Below are positions 24,090 to 32,430 of a DNA stretch of 41,152 bases, piece after piece; within the stretch, counting starts at the first letter, position 1; every line of letters begins with the position of its first letter. Both the position numbers and the translations under genes were made by a program. Source of the stretch: Candidatus Neomicrothrix parvicella RN1 (GTDB lineage: Bacteria; Actinomycetota; Acidimicrobiia; Acidimicrobiales; VFJN01); contig CAMDIH010000015.1 of NCBI GenBank assembly GCA_945898515.1, positions 1 to 41,152 of the forward strand, read 5' to 3'. A model generated the notes under the pieces. The model ran no database searches. It saw nothing but the letters and a program-made list of their open reading frames with translations, and was not told the DNA's origin.

Positions 24090-24896
24090 ATGCGGGACGC
24101 ATTCGAGTTAACACCAGGCCAGTTTGACCTTGTCTACAACTCGTTTTCACTCACGATCGCCGCCATGGGCGCATCGCTGTTGTTCTTCCTTCTCGTGCGT
24201 GATCGGGTGCGCCCTGCGCACCGCATGGCCGTCACCATCTCGACGGTTGTGGTGGCGATCGCCCTCTATCACTACCTGCGTATCTTCGCCTCGTGGTCGG
24301 ACGCCTTCGTCTACGTCGATGGCACCTTGGTCCAGCGGGGCCGGCCGTTCAACGAGGGGTATCGCTACGTGGACTGGCTGTTCACCGTCCCGCTGCTTCT
24401 CGCCGAACTGGTCATCGTCCTGAAGCTGGCCAAGGCCACCACCCGAAGCCTCATCATCAGACTCGGCATCGCCGCCGTGGCCATGATTGCGCTCGGGTAC
24501 CCCGGTGAGATCGCGGCTCCAGACTCGGCTACCAGGACGCTGTTCGGCATCCTCTCCACGATCCCGTTCCTCTACATCCTCTATGTGCTGTTCGTGGAAC
24601 TTGGCCGTTCCCTCGAACGCCAGAGCCCGGAGGTGCGCAAGATCGTCCACGGTCTCCGCTTCATGTTGCTGGCTGTGTGGGGTGTCTACCCCCTTGCCTA
24701 CATCGCTCCGTCGGTGATCGACGACCCCGCCGTGGCCGAGGTCGTTCGACAGGTCGGCTATTCGATCGCCGACATCCTCGCCAAACCGCTCTTCGGCCTG
24801 TTCATCCTGGCCATTGCCATGATCAAGTCAGCGGACGAATCCGCTAGCGAACCCGATAAGCCTCAGCGCAACTCCGAGGAGCGGGCGCAGGCCTGA
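24090..24896 (+). CDS. Light-driven proton pump rhodopsin, xanthorhodopsin/Gloeobacter-rhodopsin-like
   Basis: 268 residues from ATG 24090 (AAGGAGA upstream; GTG 24066 is an alternative). Seven membrane helices. Helix C reads YRYVDWLFTVPLLLAEL: proton acceptor Asp95, Thr99 and donor Glu106 give the DTE triad of outward proton pumps. His61 in YHYLRI matches the His paired with the acceptor in proteorhodopsin. The retinal Lys232 is in IADILAKPLFG. Leu103, at the tuning position, predicts green absorption. Helix E reads LFGILSTIPF; Gly153 aligns with the small residue opening the side window that takes a carotenoid antenna in xanthorhodopsin. LGYPGEI, ELGRSLERQS and WGVYPLAYI recall Gloeobacter rhodopsin. 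No retinal or carotenoid gene is in the window. Confidence 0.95.
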   Translation: MRDAFELTPGQFDLVYNSFSLTIAAMGASLLFFLLVRDRVRPAHRMAVTISTVVVAIALYHYLRIFASWSDAFVYVDGTLVQRGRPFNEGYRYVDWLFTVPLLLAELVIVLKLAKATTRSLIIRLGIAAVAMIALGYPGEIAAPDSATRTLFGILSTIPFLYILYVLFVELGRSLERQSPEVRKIVHGLRFMLLAVWGVYPLAYIAPSVIDDPAVAEVVRQVGYSIADILAKPLFGLFILAIAMIKSADESASEPDKPQRNSEERAQA

Positions 24897-24933
24897 GCCG
24901 GGCCGGACAGCAGCCATCTCCACCGCAGACGGC

Positions 24934-25007
24934 CTGACCCCGAGGCGGGGGGTAACGGGCATCTCGCGCCGGGACACTGAACCGGTCTGGTTCGGCGCTG
25001 GGGTCAG
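24934..25007. other. Inverted repeat in the gap between convergent genes
   Basis: CTGACCCC and GGGGTCAG flank about 58 bp that include a small hairpin GAACC-N5-GGTTC. It fills the 122-bp gap between the rhodopsin and ssuD stop codons. Probably a bidirectional terminator or structured 3' end; no T-tract. Confidence 0.35.
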
Positions 25008-25018
25008 CCTGAAATCAA

Positions 25019-26125
25019 TCAGCGGAACGAAAATACCTTGGCCGGGCCGTTGTCGAGCGGAGGTAGGAAGCCGCGTTCACGGAGAATCGGCATCACGCCC
25101 TCGCCGAACCAGTAGGCCTCTTCCAGGTGGGGATAGCCCGACATGATGAACGCATCGAAGCCCAGTTCGTGGTACTCGATGATCCGGTCGGCAACGGTTT
25201 CGTAATCTCCCACGAGGGCGGTGCCCACACCGCCGCGCACCAGGCCCATGCCGGCCCACACATTGGGGTAGATCTCCAGCCGAGACAGGTCGCCGCCGGT
25301 GAGTTCGGCCTGGCGCCGCTGGCCCACCGAAGCGGTGTTGGCAAAATCAGCCCGTGCCTCGGCGATGGCGGCGGGGGGGATGCCGGCCAGGATGTCGTCG
25401 GCGGTCTGCCACGCCGCCGCCCCGGTGGGCCGGGTGATGGTGTGGAAGCGAATGCCGAAGCGCAGCGAGCGACCGAAACTGGCCGCTAGCGCTCGCATAC
25501 GGTCGAGCCGTGGCTTCACCATGGCGGGCGGCTCACCCCATGTGAGGTAGACGTCTACGTGCTCGGCCGCCACGCGTTCGGCGGCTTCGGAGGCACCGCC
25601 GAAGTAAATGGGTGGAACGGGATCTGGAACTTCACGAGTGGTGGCGTCGACCACATCGAAGAACTTGCGATGTTGGGTGAGCGGCGCACCGCTCCAGGCC
25701 CCGCGTAGCACCTCAATGAACTCGCCCGTGCGTTCGTAGCGGGTTTCTTTGTCTTCGGTGATGCCGAAGCGCGCCAGCTCGGCTTGCTCGGCCCCGGTGA
25801 CGATGTTCACGAGGAGTCGTCCGTCGGACATTCGTTGATAACTGGAGGCCATCTGCGCGGCGAGGGTGGGGGTGAGCAGGGCGGGGCGAAAGGCCACGAG
25901 AAACTTGAGACGCCGGGTGAGGGGGATGAGCGACGCGGTGGCCACCCAGGCGTCCTCGCACCCCGTTCCGCACGGCGTGAGCACCGCATCGAAGCCCAAC
26001 CCGTCGCACGCTTGGGCGACCTGGGCCAAATAGGCGTGGCTGGGGGCCCGGGCCGGCGAATGGCTGCCGGGAAGGACATCACGCGAGTCGCCCCCGGTGG
26101 GGAGGAACCAGTTCATCTCGATCAT
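25019..26125 (-). CDS. ssuD: FMNH2-dependent alkanesulfonate monooxygenase (SsuD-like, LLM family)
   Basis: 368 residues, the SsuD length. Luciferase-like monooxygenase fold: starts with NWFLPTGGDSR (SsuD has FWFLPTHGD), then LGFDAVLTPCGTGCEDAW, RLKFLVAFRPALLTPTLAAQ, GRLLVNIVTGAE and PPIYFGGASEAAERVAAEHVD. Releases sulfite from alkanesulfonates using reduced flavin. No ssuABC transporter or flavin reductase is adjacent, so substrate specificity is open. ATG 26125 has TAGGCT 8 nt upstream. Confidence 0.85.
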   Translation of the reverse strand: MIEMNWFLPTGGDSRDVLPGSHSPARAPSHAYLAQVAQACDGLGFDAVLTPCGTGCEDAWVATASLIPLTRRLKFLVAFRPALLTPTLAAQMASSYQRMSDGRLLVNIVTGAEQAELARFGITEDKETRYERTGEFIEVLRGAWSGAPLTQHRKFFDVVDATTREVPDPVPPIYFGGASEAAERVAAEHVDVYLTWGEPPAMVKPRLDRMRALAASFGRSLRFGIRFHTITRPTGAAAWQTADDILAGIPPAAIAEARADFANTASVGQRRQAELTGGDLSRLEIYPNVWAGMGLVRGGVGTALVGDYETVADRIIEYHELGFDAFIMSGYPHLEEAYWFGEGVMPILRERGFLPPLDNGPAKVFSFR

Positions 26126-26133
26126 CGCCCGCG

Positions 26134-26139
26134 AGCCTA
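26134..26139 (-). promoter_or_regulatory. Putative -10 of leaderless ssuD
   Basis: TAGGCT 8 nt before ATG 26125. Confidence 0.4.
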
Positions 26140-26167
26140 AGCAGGTTCGACTCGCCTGCCTAGCGGG

Positions 26168-26563
26168 TCAGCGAGTGGCGACGCGCCGGGCGGTGCGGCG
26201 GAGAAGGAGAGCAGGGATGATCAACCCGGCGCCCAGCGCGGCGAGCCACACGATGACCGTGGCGAGAATCCAGGTGGTGAACCCGGTGATGGCGATGCCA
26301 TCGGAGATCATCGTGGTGACCAGCAGCCCCAAAAAGGTAGAGAAGAGGGAGGTCCCGCCCGAGAGCGCCGTGGCCCGGGTGCGCACGGTTCGTTCGAGGA
26401 GGGCATGAATGACCGACTCGATCACCGTGAAGATGGCTACGGCGATGAGAAACGTGCGCCAGCCGATGGTGAGGTCGTCCAGAACCACACTGGCCACAAA
26501 CAGGCCGATGGTGTTGGCGGCCAGCAGGACGACGACACGGACGAGACGAGCTCTCATAAGCAA
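26168..26563 (-). CDS. Small four-helix membrane protein, phage-holin-4-like family
   Basis: 131 residues with four hydrophobic segments (LVRVVVLLAANTIGLFVASVVL; FLIAVAIFTVIESVIHALL; FSTFLGLLVTTMISDGIAITGF; ILATVIVWLAALGAGLIIPALLL). The layout, including DDLTIGWRTFLIAVAIFTVI, resembles the holin-4/YvlD-like superfamily, which despite its name is chromosomal in many bacteria. The TTG start has AGAGGA 6 nt upstream; ATG 26557 is an alternative. Function unknown. Confidence 0.7.
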   Translation of the reverse strand: MLMRARLVRVVVLLAANTIGLFVASVVLDDLTIGWRTFLIAVAIFTVIESVIHALLERTVRTRATALSGGTSLFSTFLGLLVTTMISDGIAITGFTTWILATVIVWLAALGAGLIIPALLLRRTARRVATR

Positions 26564-26712
26564 TGCGTGTCCTCTGCTGATGAAGTGATGGTGGTGTCGC
26601 CCGCCGCCGTGCGTTTCGCGGAACCTTCGAACAATACCCGCTGGCCGCCGCCGGACATGGCCCCCCCTCTCGGGACGGCCTCGGCGGCACCCACCGGTGG
26701 CTCGCCACCCCC

Positions 26713-26718
26713 TACGGT
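26713..26718 (+). promoter_or_regulatory. Putative -10 of leaderless mazG-like gene
   Basis: TACGGT 6 nt before ATG 26725. Confidence 0.45.
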
Positions 26719-26724
26719 GCTCGG

Positions 26725-27015
26725 ATGGAGCTTGGAGATCTGCAACGGCTCATGGCCGGTACCTATGGCGAGCAGGACCGGGAGCGAGGCATCCCCGCCA
26801 CCGTGGCCTGGCTCACCGAGGAACTTGGCGAACTGGCCCAAGCCGTGCGCAAGGGCAGCCCGGCTGAACAACTCCACGAGCTGGGGGATGTGCTGGCCTG
26901 GCTGGCCTCGCTGGCCGAGCAATTGGGGCTCTCCCTGGAGGACGCGATGGCGCGTTACGCCCATGGCTGTCCCAGGTGCGGGTCGATCCCCTGTCGCTGC
27001 TCATCGGGGCCGTGA
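26725..27015 (+). CDS. MazG-like nucleotide pyrophosphohydrolase domain protein
   Basis: 96 residues. The MazG-type metal-binding helices are seen in AWLTEELGELAQAVRKG (EExxE) and LHELGDVLAWLASLAEQ (ExxD). A C-terminal CPRCGSIPCRC cluster suggests a bound zinc. Small single-domain MazG proteins remove non-canonical NTPs; exact substrate unknown. ATG 26725 has TACGGT 6 nt upstream and no ribosome site. Convergent with asd. Confidence 0.85.
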   Translation: MELGDLQRLMAGTYGEQDRERGIPATVAWLTEELGELAQAVRKGSPAEQLHELGDVLAWLASLAEQLGLSLEDAMARYAHGCPRCGSIPCRCSSGP

Positions 27016-27037
27016 GGGTTCACAACGCCCGAGAGTT

Positions 27038-28075
<1,038 letters not shown>

Positions 28076-28131
28076 TCTCCGGGCCCTGTGCACTCACGCG
28101 CGTAGTGCGAGCGGGCCGGACCGCCGGTGGG

Positions 28132-28602
28132 CTAGAGCCCAAAGGCGGTGTGGAGTTCTTGGACGGCCTGCTCAACCTGTGACTGGCGCACGATGCAGGA
28201 AATCCGAATCGCTGACGTGGAGATCATCTCGATGTTGATGCCGGCGGCGGCGAGAGTCTCGAAGGTGAGGGCGGCCACGCCGGGATTGGACTTCATTCCG
28301 GCCCCTATGAGGCTCACCCGAGCAATGCCCGCATCGCTGCTCACCCCGCTGGCCGAGATCTCCGTCGCCAGGGCCGTGGTGATCGCCTCGCTCTGGGGGA
28401 GGTCGTCGTGCGGCACCGTGAAGGAGATGTCGGTGATCCCGTGCTCCGAGGTGTTCTGCACGATCATGTCGACGTTGACCGCGGCATCGGCGAGGAGCCG
28501 GAACAGGCGGGCGGCGATACCAGGCTGATCGGGCACACCGCTCACGGTGACCTTGGCTTCTGACGTGTCATGCACGACGGCGGAAACGATGGCTTGTTCC
28601 AT
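28132..28602 (-). CDS. Aspartate kinase beta subunit from an internal in-frame start
   Basis: An in-frame ATG at 28602 follows AAGAGGAGGAG with 6 nt spacing, one of the best ribosome sites in the window. The product (156 residues, MEQAIVSAVVHD onward) is exactly the regulatory ACT region. In Bacillus subtilis and Corynebacterium glutamicum, lysC makes an alpha2-beta2 enzyme by this kind of internal start, so the same is likely here. Confidence 0.75.
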   Translation of the reverse strand: MEQAIVSAVVHDTSEAKVTVSGVPDQPGIAARLFRLLADAAVNVDMIVQNTSEHGITDISFTVPHDDLPQSEAITTALATEISASGVSSDAGIARVSLIGAGMKSNPGVAALTFETLAAAGINIEMISTSAIRISCIVRQSQVEQAVQELHTAFGL

Positions 28603-29340
28603 GGAGGGCTCCTCCTCTTGCACCCAGGTGCCAGGCTCCCAGGTGAACGCGGATCGGACGTGCAACTTCACGCCCCAGGTACGGGCAAATTCAACGGAGC
28701 GCATCGCCGGCTTCGGGCAGCCTGAGGCGGTCATCTCCAGCATCTCATCGAAACTGATGGTGCTCATCCGCCGCGCACTCGGCACGAGGCGCGGGTCGGC
28801 GGTAAAGACCCCCGGCACATCGGTGTAGAGCTCGCACGAATGCGCGCCCAGCGCATGGGCGAGGGCCACCGCAGTGGTGTCGGAACCACCCCGGCCGAGA
28901 AAGGTGACGTCTCGATCGCTCGACACGCCCTGGGCCCCACCCACCACCGGGGTGCGGCCATCGCGCAGGGCGGCCTGGAGCCGCTCGGGCCGCAGTTCGA
29001 GAATCTTGGCGTTGGTGTGGGTGTTGTCGGTGATGAAGCCCGCCTGGCTTCCTGTGAAACTGTCGGCGGGAATACCGAGGTCGTGGAGGGCCATGCAGAG
29101 CAAGGCGGTGGCCTTGCGCTCGCCGGCGGTGATGAGCATGTCCATTTCCCGGCCGGGTCGCACCTTGGACACCGCTCCGGCGAGGCGGATCAACTCATCG
29201 GTCTCTTTGCCCATGGCGCTCACCACCACCACCACGTCGTCGCCGTGGCGCCTCGTGCGGGCAACATGGTCCGCCACCTCACGGATGCGCTCGGGATCCG
29301 CGACCGACGTCCCGCCGAATTTCTGGACGATCAAGGACAC
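28132..29340 (-). CDS. lysC: Aspartate kinase, alpha (full-length) form
   Basis: 402 residues. Phosphorylates aspartate as the first step of the pathway completed by the neighbouring asd. The kinase domain starts VQKFGGTSVADPERI and includes FLGRGGSDTTAVALA and LYTDVPGVFTADPR. Two ACT domains follow from about residue 265 (VSGVPDQPGIAARLF; SLIGAGMKSNPGVAALTFETLAAAGINIEMIS), the site of feedback control by lysine and threonine in this family. GTG 29340 has TAACGT 8 nt upstream. An internal start inside the gene probably gives the beta subunit. Confidence 0.96.
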   Translation of the reverse strand: MSLIVQKFGGTSVADPERIREVADHVARTRRHGDDVVVVVSAMGKETDELIRLAGAVSKVRPGREMDMLITAGERKATALLCMALHDLGIPADSFTGSQAGFITDNTHTNAKILELRPERLQAALRDGRTPVVGGAQGVSSDRDVTFLGRGGSDTTAVALAHALGAHSCELYTDVPGVFTADPRLVPSARRMSTISFDEMLEMTASGCPKPAMRSVEFARTWGVKLHVRSAFTWEPGTWVQEEEPSMEQAIVSAVVHDTSEAKVTVSGVPDQPGIAARLFRLLADAAVNVDMIVQNTSEHGITDISFTVPHDDLPQSEAITTALATEISASGVSSDAGIARVSLIGAGMKSNPGVAALTFETLAAAGINIEMISTSAIRISCIVRQSQVEQAVQELHTAFGL

Positions 29341-29348
29341 GGAAAGCG

Positions 29349-29354
29349 ACGTTA
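29349..29354 (-). promoter_or_regulatory. Putative -10 of leaderless lysC
   Basis: TAACGT 8 nt before GTG 29340, in the 32-bp gap after the bldD-like gene. Confidence 0.4.
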
Positions 29355-29372
29355 CCGCTGAGGTGCCGGACC

Positions 29373-29882
29373 TTACGAACTAGTTGGCCCTGGATCGGCC
29401 TCTTCGATCAACGCGCCCCACGTGCGCAGCAGATGGAGGGCATGGTGTTCGGTGACCTTCAGCAGAGCGGACATGGCCCGCAGATCGTCATCGCGGAGCG
29501 ACAATACCTGGCCGCCGTGATCCCCTCGCTGGGCGAGGATGGAGCGGAGGAAGCGAAGCATCGGCTCAGCGTCGGGGTCCGCCGGAAGGGCCTGGAGGTT
29601 GATCATGATCCGGGCGGGGCCAGGGCTCTCCGGGAGGGGTGGCTCGCCCAGCAGATCGGCGGTCGACATGCCGTAGAAACTCGCCATGGCATGGAGCTGA
29701 GTGAGGCTCAGATTACGGGTGCCCTGCTCGTAGGCCTGAAGGGTGGCGGCCGTCCAGCGCCCTGAAGACGATTTCTCCACATCATCAAGGGAAAGATGGC
29801 GGGCATGGCGTATCGCTCGCAACCGCTGCCCGACCTGCGTCGACAAGTCCGCATCATCAGGGTGGGTGTCGTCGGTCGTCAT
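29373..29882 (-). CDS. bldD: BldD-like transcriptional regulator with c-di-GMP-binding motif
   Basis: 169 residues, the BldD length. The N-terminal XRE helix-turn-helix (VGQRLRAIRHARHLSLDDVE, SGRWTAATLQAYEQGTRNLS) matches BldD. The C-terminal domain carries RGD-x8-RDDD (RGDHGGQVLSLRDDD), the same spacing as the c-di-GMP signature of Streptomyces BldD, so it may dimerise on c-di-GMP and repress developmental or other genes. The ATG has AGGGAG upstream. It lies just before lysC in the same direction. Confidence 0.88.
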   Translation of the reverse strand: MTTDDTHPDDADLSTQVGQRLRAIRHARHLSLDDVEKSSSGRWTAATLQAYEQGTRNLSLTQLHAMASFYGMSTADLLGEPPLPESPGPARIMINLQALPADPDAEPMLRFLRSILAQRGDHGGQVLSLRDDDLRAMSALLKVTEHHALHLLRTWGALIEEADPGPTSS

Positions 29883-29991
29883 GCAGGCACTCCCTGGCCG
29901 CCGCCTCCCATGGAGGTGGACTCTACGCGATAACCGCCGCCCCGGGTTCGCCCGGCGCGCCGCCGAAATCCAAGGGCTGGCGGACTGGCAC

Positions 29992-29997
29992 TAAGGT
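29992..29997 (+). promoter_or_regulatory. Putative -10 of leaderless cyclophilin gene
   Basis: TAAGGT 8 nt before ATG 30006. Confidence 0.4.
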
Positions 29998-30005
29998 TTT
30001 CTCTT

Positions 30006-30797
30006 ATGCCGAGCGAGAAAAGACAGCGACAAGACGAGGGGCGCCTCGAGCGCCTAGAGGCCGAGCGGGCCGCCACGAGCCGATCGCACCGCTCCCGCCA
30101 GTTGCGAGTGGTGGGTGGGCTCGTGGGGGCCGTGTTGTTGGCGGCCCTGGCGGTCTCGGTGCTCTCGAAAGATGACCCGCCCACCGATACCACCGCCACC
30201 ACGACCCCCCCGAGCGGAGGTGACCCGGCGATCGGCGATACCGCCTGTCCGCCGGCTGATGGCAGTGGTGAGCGCACCACCTCCTTCACCTCCGGTCCGG
30301 TTTCTTGCATTGATGCCACCAAGACCTACACCGCCCAGGTGGTCACTTCGGCGGGCGACTTCACCATCGAACTGGATCCGAGCAAGGCGCCGAAAGCCGT
30401 GAACAACTTCGTGTTCCTGGCCCGGAACCACTACTACGACGGCGTGTCCTTCCACCGGATCATCCCGGGCTTCGTGGTGCAAGGAGGGGATGCCACCGGC
30501 GAGCCGCCGGGTACGGGCGGTCCTGGGTACAGCTTTGCCGACGAACTGCCCACGGACGGTCCGCCGTACTACAAGGTGGGTTCTCTGGCGATGGCGAACT
30601 CAGGACCGGACACCAACGGAAGTCAGTTCTACATCGTCACCGGCGAGCAGGGAGTGAACCTTCCGGCGCAGTACTCCCTGTTTGGAGCGGTCACCGAAGG
30701 CCTCGACGTGGTGAAGTCGATTGAAGCCACCGGGACGGCGGACGGCACACCGAGCAGTTCGACCACCATCACCTCGGTCACTATTACCGAGTCCTAG
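30006..30797 (+). CDS. Membrane-anchored cyclophilin-type peptidyl-prolyl isomerase
   Basis: 263 residues. A charged cytoplasmic N-terminus (about 35 residues) is followed by one membrane helix (VVGGLVGAVLLAALAVSVL), a Thr/Pro-rich linker and a cyclophilin domain (from about 110): catalytic FHRIIPGFVVQGGD with the active Arg, MANSGPDTNGSQFYI and YSLFGAVTEGLDVV. The enzyme domain is expected outside the membrane, helping fold exported proteins. ATG 30006 has TAAGGT 8 nt upstream. Confidence 0.93.
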   Translation: MPSEKRQRQDEGRLERLEAERAATSRSHRSRQLRVVGGLVGAVLLAALAVSVLSKDDPPTDTTATTTPPSGGDPAIGDTACPPADGSGERTTSFTSGPVSCIDATKTYTAQVVTSAGDFTIELDPSKAPKAVNNFVFLARNHYYDGVSFHRIIPGFVVQGGDATGEPPGTGGPGYSFADELPTDGPPYYKVGSLAMANSGPDTNGSQFYIVTGEQGVNLPAQYSLFGAVTEGLDVVKSIEATGTADGTPSSSTTITSVTITES

Positions 30798-30828
30798 CCC
30801 GCCGCCGAGAGGCCCGGGGGGGCGCGCC

Positions 30829-31491
30829 CTAGGGGAGAACGGAGAGGTCGGCGGGCAGTCCGTCCACGAATACCGTCACCCGGCCTGCCCCCGCCGCCTG
30901 CCAGGTGCCATCGCCATGGCGCAGCAAGGCCGTGCGACCGTCGATTCCCACGATCGGCAGGCCCTGGGGGGCGATGTTGAGCGTGCGCTTTTCCTTGTCG
31001 TGGCTCCAGGTGTCGTGGTGGGGAATGAGAGCCATGCGCTCCTGCAGGCCGAGGCCGAGTGTGAGAGCCCCGCCGCGGGGGTCCACCATCGGATCGCAAA
31101 GCACCATGGCCCCGGATCCCGAGCCAGCCAGCACCGCTCCGTCACGCCAGGCGGCCACGATTGCGTCCCATACCGGTGAGTCTTTCAGCACCGACCGGAG
31201 GTGCATCGGGGAGCCGTCGGCCAAGTAGATGAACCGGGCCTCGGCGAGGCGGCCGATATGGGTTGGCGCGAGCGCATCAGGTCGCGTCAGTACCGGCAGT
31301 GACCCTACGGTGGCACCCAGCGAAGCGAACCACGCCCCGGCAGTCTGAATGGCCCGTTCGGGATGTTCATAGGCCGCCGCAGTGGCCAGCACCACCACGT
31401 GGGTGCCTCCGCTGGCCACGAGGAGGTCCTGATCGAAACTGCAGCCCGGACGCCACTCGTCACCACCAACGAGGGCAAGGGTTCCCGGCAT
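30829..31491 (-). CDS. Peptidase S51 / type 1 glutamine-amidotransferase-like protein
   Basis: 220 residues from ATG 31491 (MPGTLALVGGDEW), with TAGCCT 7 nt upstream; the track ORF start is 147 nt further up and less plausible. The fold is suggested by ALVGGDEWRPGC, HVVVLATAAAYEHPE, ARFIYLADGSPMHLRSVL and AVLAGSGSGAMVLCDPM. Peptidase E and cyanophycinase have a nucleophile Ser in a G-S-S-A-G-A-like turn; here that turn reads GSGSGA, so the nucleophile position appears to be Gly. Activity is therefore doubtful. Divergent from the acyl-CoA dehydrogenase operon. Confidence 0.75.
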   Translation of the reverse strand: MPGTLALVGGDEWRPGCSFDQDLLVASGGTHVVVLATAAAYEHPERAIQTAGAWFASLGATVGSLPVLTRPDALAPTHIGRLAEARFIYLADGSPMHLRSVLKDSPVWDAIVAAWRDGAVLAGSGSGAMVLCDPMVDPRGGALTLGLGLQERMALIPHHDTWSHDKEKRTLNIAPQGLPIVGIDGRTALLRHGDGTWQAAGAGRVTVFVDGLPADLSVLP

Positions 31492-31498
31492 AGCGCAC

Positions 31499-31504
31499 AG
31501 GCTA
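31499..31504 (-). promoter_or_regulatory. Putative -10 of leaderless S51-like gene
   Basis: TAGCCT 7 nt before ATG 31491. Confidence 0.45.
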
Positions 31505-31544
31505 TGCGGGGCGAGCCTTCTGGACCGCACTCGTGGTCCATCGG

Positions 31545-31550
31545 TAGCGT
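31545..31550 (+). promoter_or_regulatory. Putative -10 of the leaderless 3-hydroxyacyl-CoA dehydrogenase operon
   Basis: TAGCGT 8 nt before ATG 31559. Confidence 0.4.
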
Positions 31551-31558
31551 CGGACTCT

Positions 31559-32416
31559 ATGAGCATCTCCAAGCTAGGGATCGTCGGGTCGGGAATCATG
31601 GGGTCGGGAATTGCCGAGGTGGCCGCCAAGGCGGACATCGAGGTGGTGCTCCGTTCTCGTCAGCGGGCCAGTGCCGATGCCATGGTGGCGGGGCTCGCCA
31701 AGTCGCTGGCCAAGCAGGTGGAGCGGGGCAAACTAGACGAAGCCGTCGCCGCCGAAATCAGTGCCCGCGTGAGCGCCACCGATGACCTCCAGGACCTCCA
31801 GGACTGCGACCTGGTATTGGAGTCGGTGGTGGAAGATCTCGCCGTCAAGAAGGACTTGTTCGCCAGCCTCGACAAGATCGTGAAGCCCGGTGCCATCCTG
31901 GCCACCAACACCTCCACCCTGCCGGTAGTGGAGTTGGCAATGGCCACCGAGCGTCCCGACCTCGTGGTGGGCATCCACTTCTTCAACCCCGCTCCCCTGA
32001 TGAGCCTCGTGGAGGTCATCGCTCCGCTCACCGCCAGCGAGGCCACCGTGGCCACCGCAAAGGCATTCGCGGCTGGCTGTGGGAAAGACGTCGTGGAGGT
32101 GAAGGATCGCGCCGGGTTCATCGTGAACGCGCTGCTTTTCCCTTATCTGAACAACGCCGTGCGGATGCTGGAGTTGGGTACGGCCAGTCGCGACGACATC
32201 GACACCGCCATGAAGGGTGGCTGCAACTTCCCGATGGGCCCGCTGGCCCTCCTCGACCTCGTCGGCCTCGACACCTCGTTGTCGATTCTCGATGCCCTCT
32301 ACGATGAGTTTCGCGATCCGAACTATGCGGCTTTGCCGCGATTGCGTCGGATGGTGGCGGCGGGCCAACTCGGCCGGAAATCGGGCTCTGGCTTCTACGA
32401 TTACGCCAAGAAGTAG
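31559..32416 (+). CDS. 3-hydroxyacyl-CoA (3-hydroxybutyryl-CoA) dehydrogenase
   Basis: 285 residues, the length of stand-alone Hbd/FadB2 enzymes. Rossmann start LGIVGSGIMGSGIAEVAA, VLESVVEDLAVKKDLF, ATNTSTLPV, catalytic His in GIHFFNPAPLM, and GFIVNALLFPYLNNAVRMLE with the active-site Asn. NAD-dependent interconversion of 3-hydroxyacyl-CoA and 3-oxoacyl-CoA in fatty-acid or butyrate/acetoacetyl-CoA metabolism. First gene of a run with an SDR and aat; no ribosome site, but TAGCGT 8 nt upstream. Confidence 0.94.
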   Translation: MSISKLGIVGSGIMGSGIAEVAAKADIEVVLRSRQRASADAMVAGLAKSLAKQVERGKLDEAVAAEISARVSATDDLQDLQDCDLVLESVVEDLAVKKDLFASLDKIVKPGAILATNTSTLPVVELAMATERPDLVVGIHFFNPAPLMSLVEVIAPLTASEATVATAKAFAAGCGKDVVEVKDRAGFIVNALLFPYLNNAVRMLELGTASRDDIDTAMKGGCNFPMGPLALLDLVGLDTSLSILDALYDEFRDPNYAALPRLRRMVAAGQLGRKSGSGFYDYAKK

Positions 32417-32430
32417 GAGGACGCCACCCC

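Noticed and set aside
22902-25018. Integrated element bounded by a tRNA att repeat
   Set aside because: I saw no second copy of the tRNA 3' end in the following 2 kb and no integrase, so insertion by an element is not supported.
26168-26563. Phage holin indicating a prophage
   Set aside because: The family is commonly chromosomal; no lysin, structural or integrase gene is nearby.
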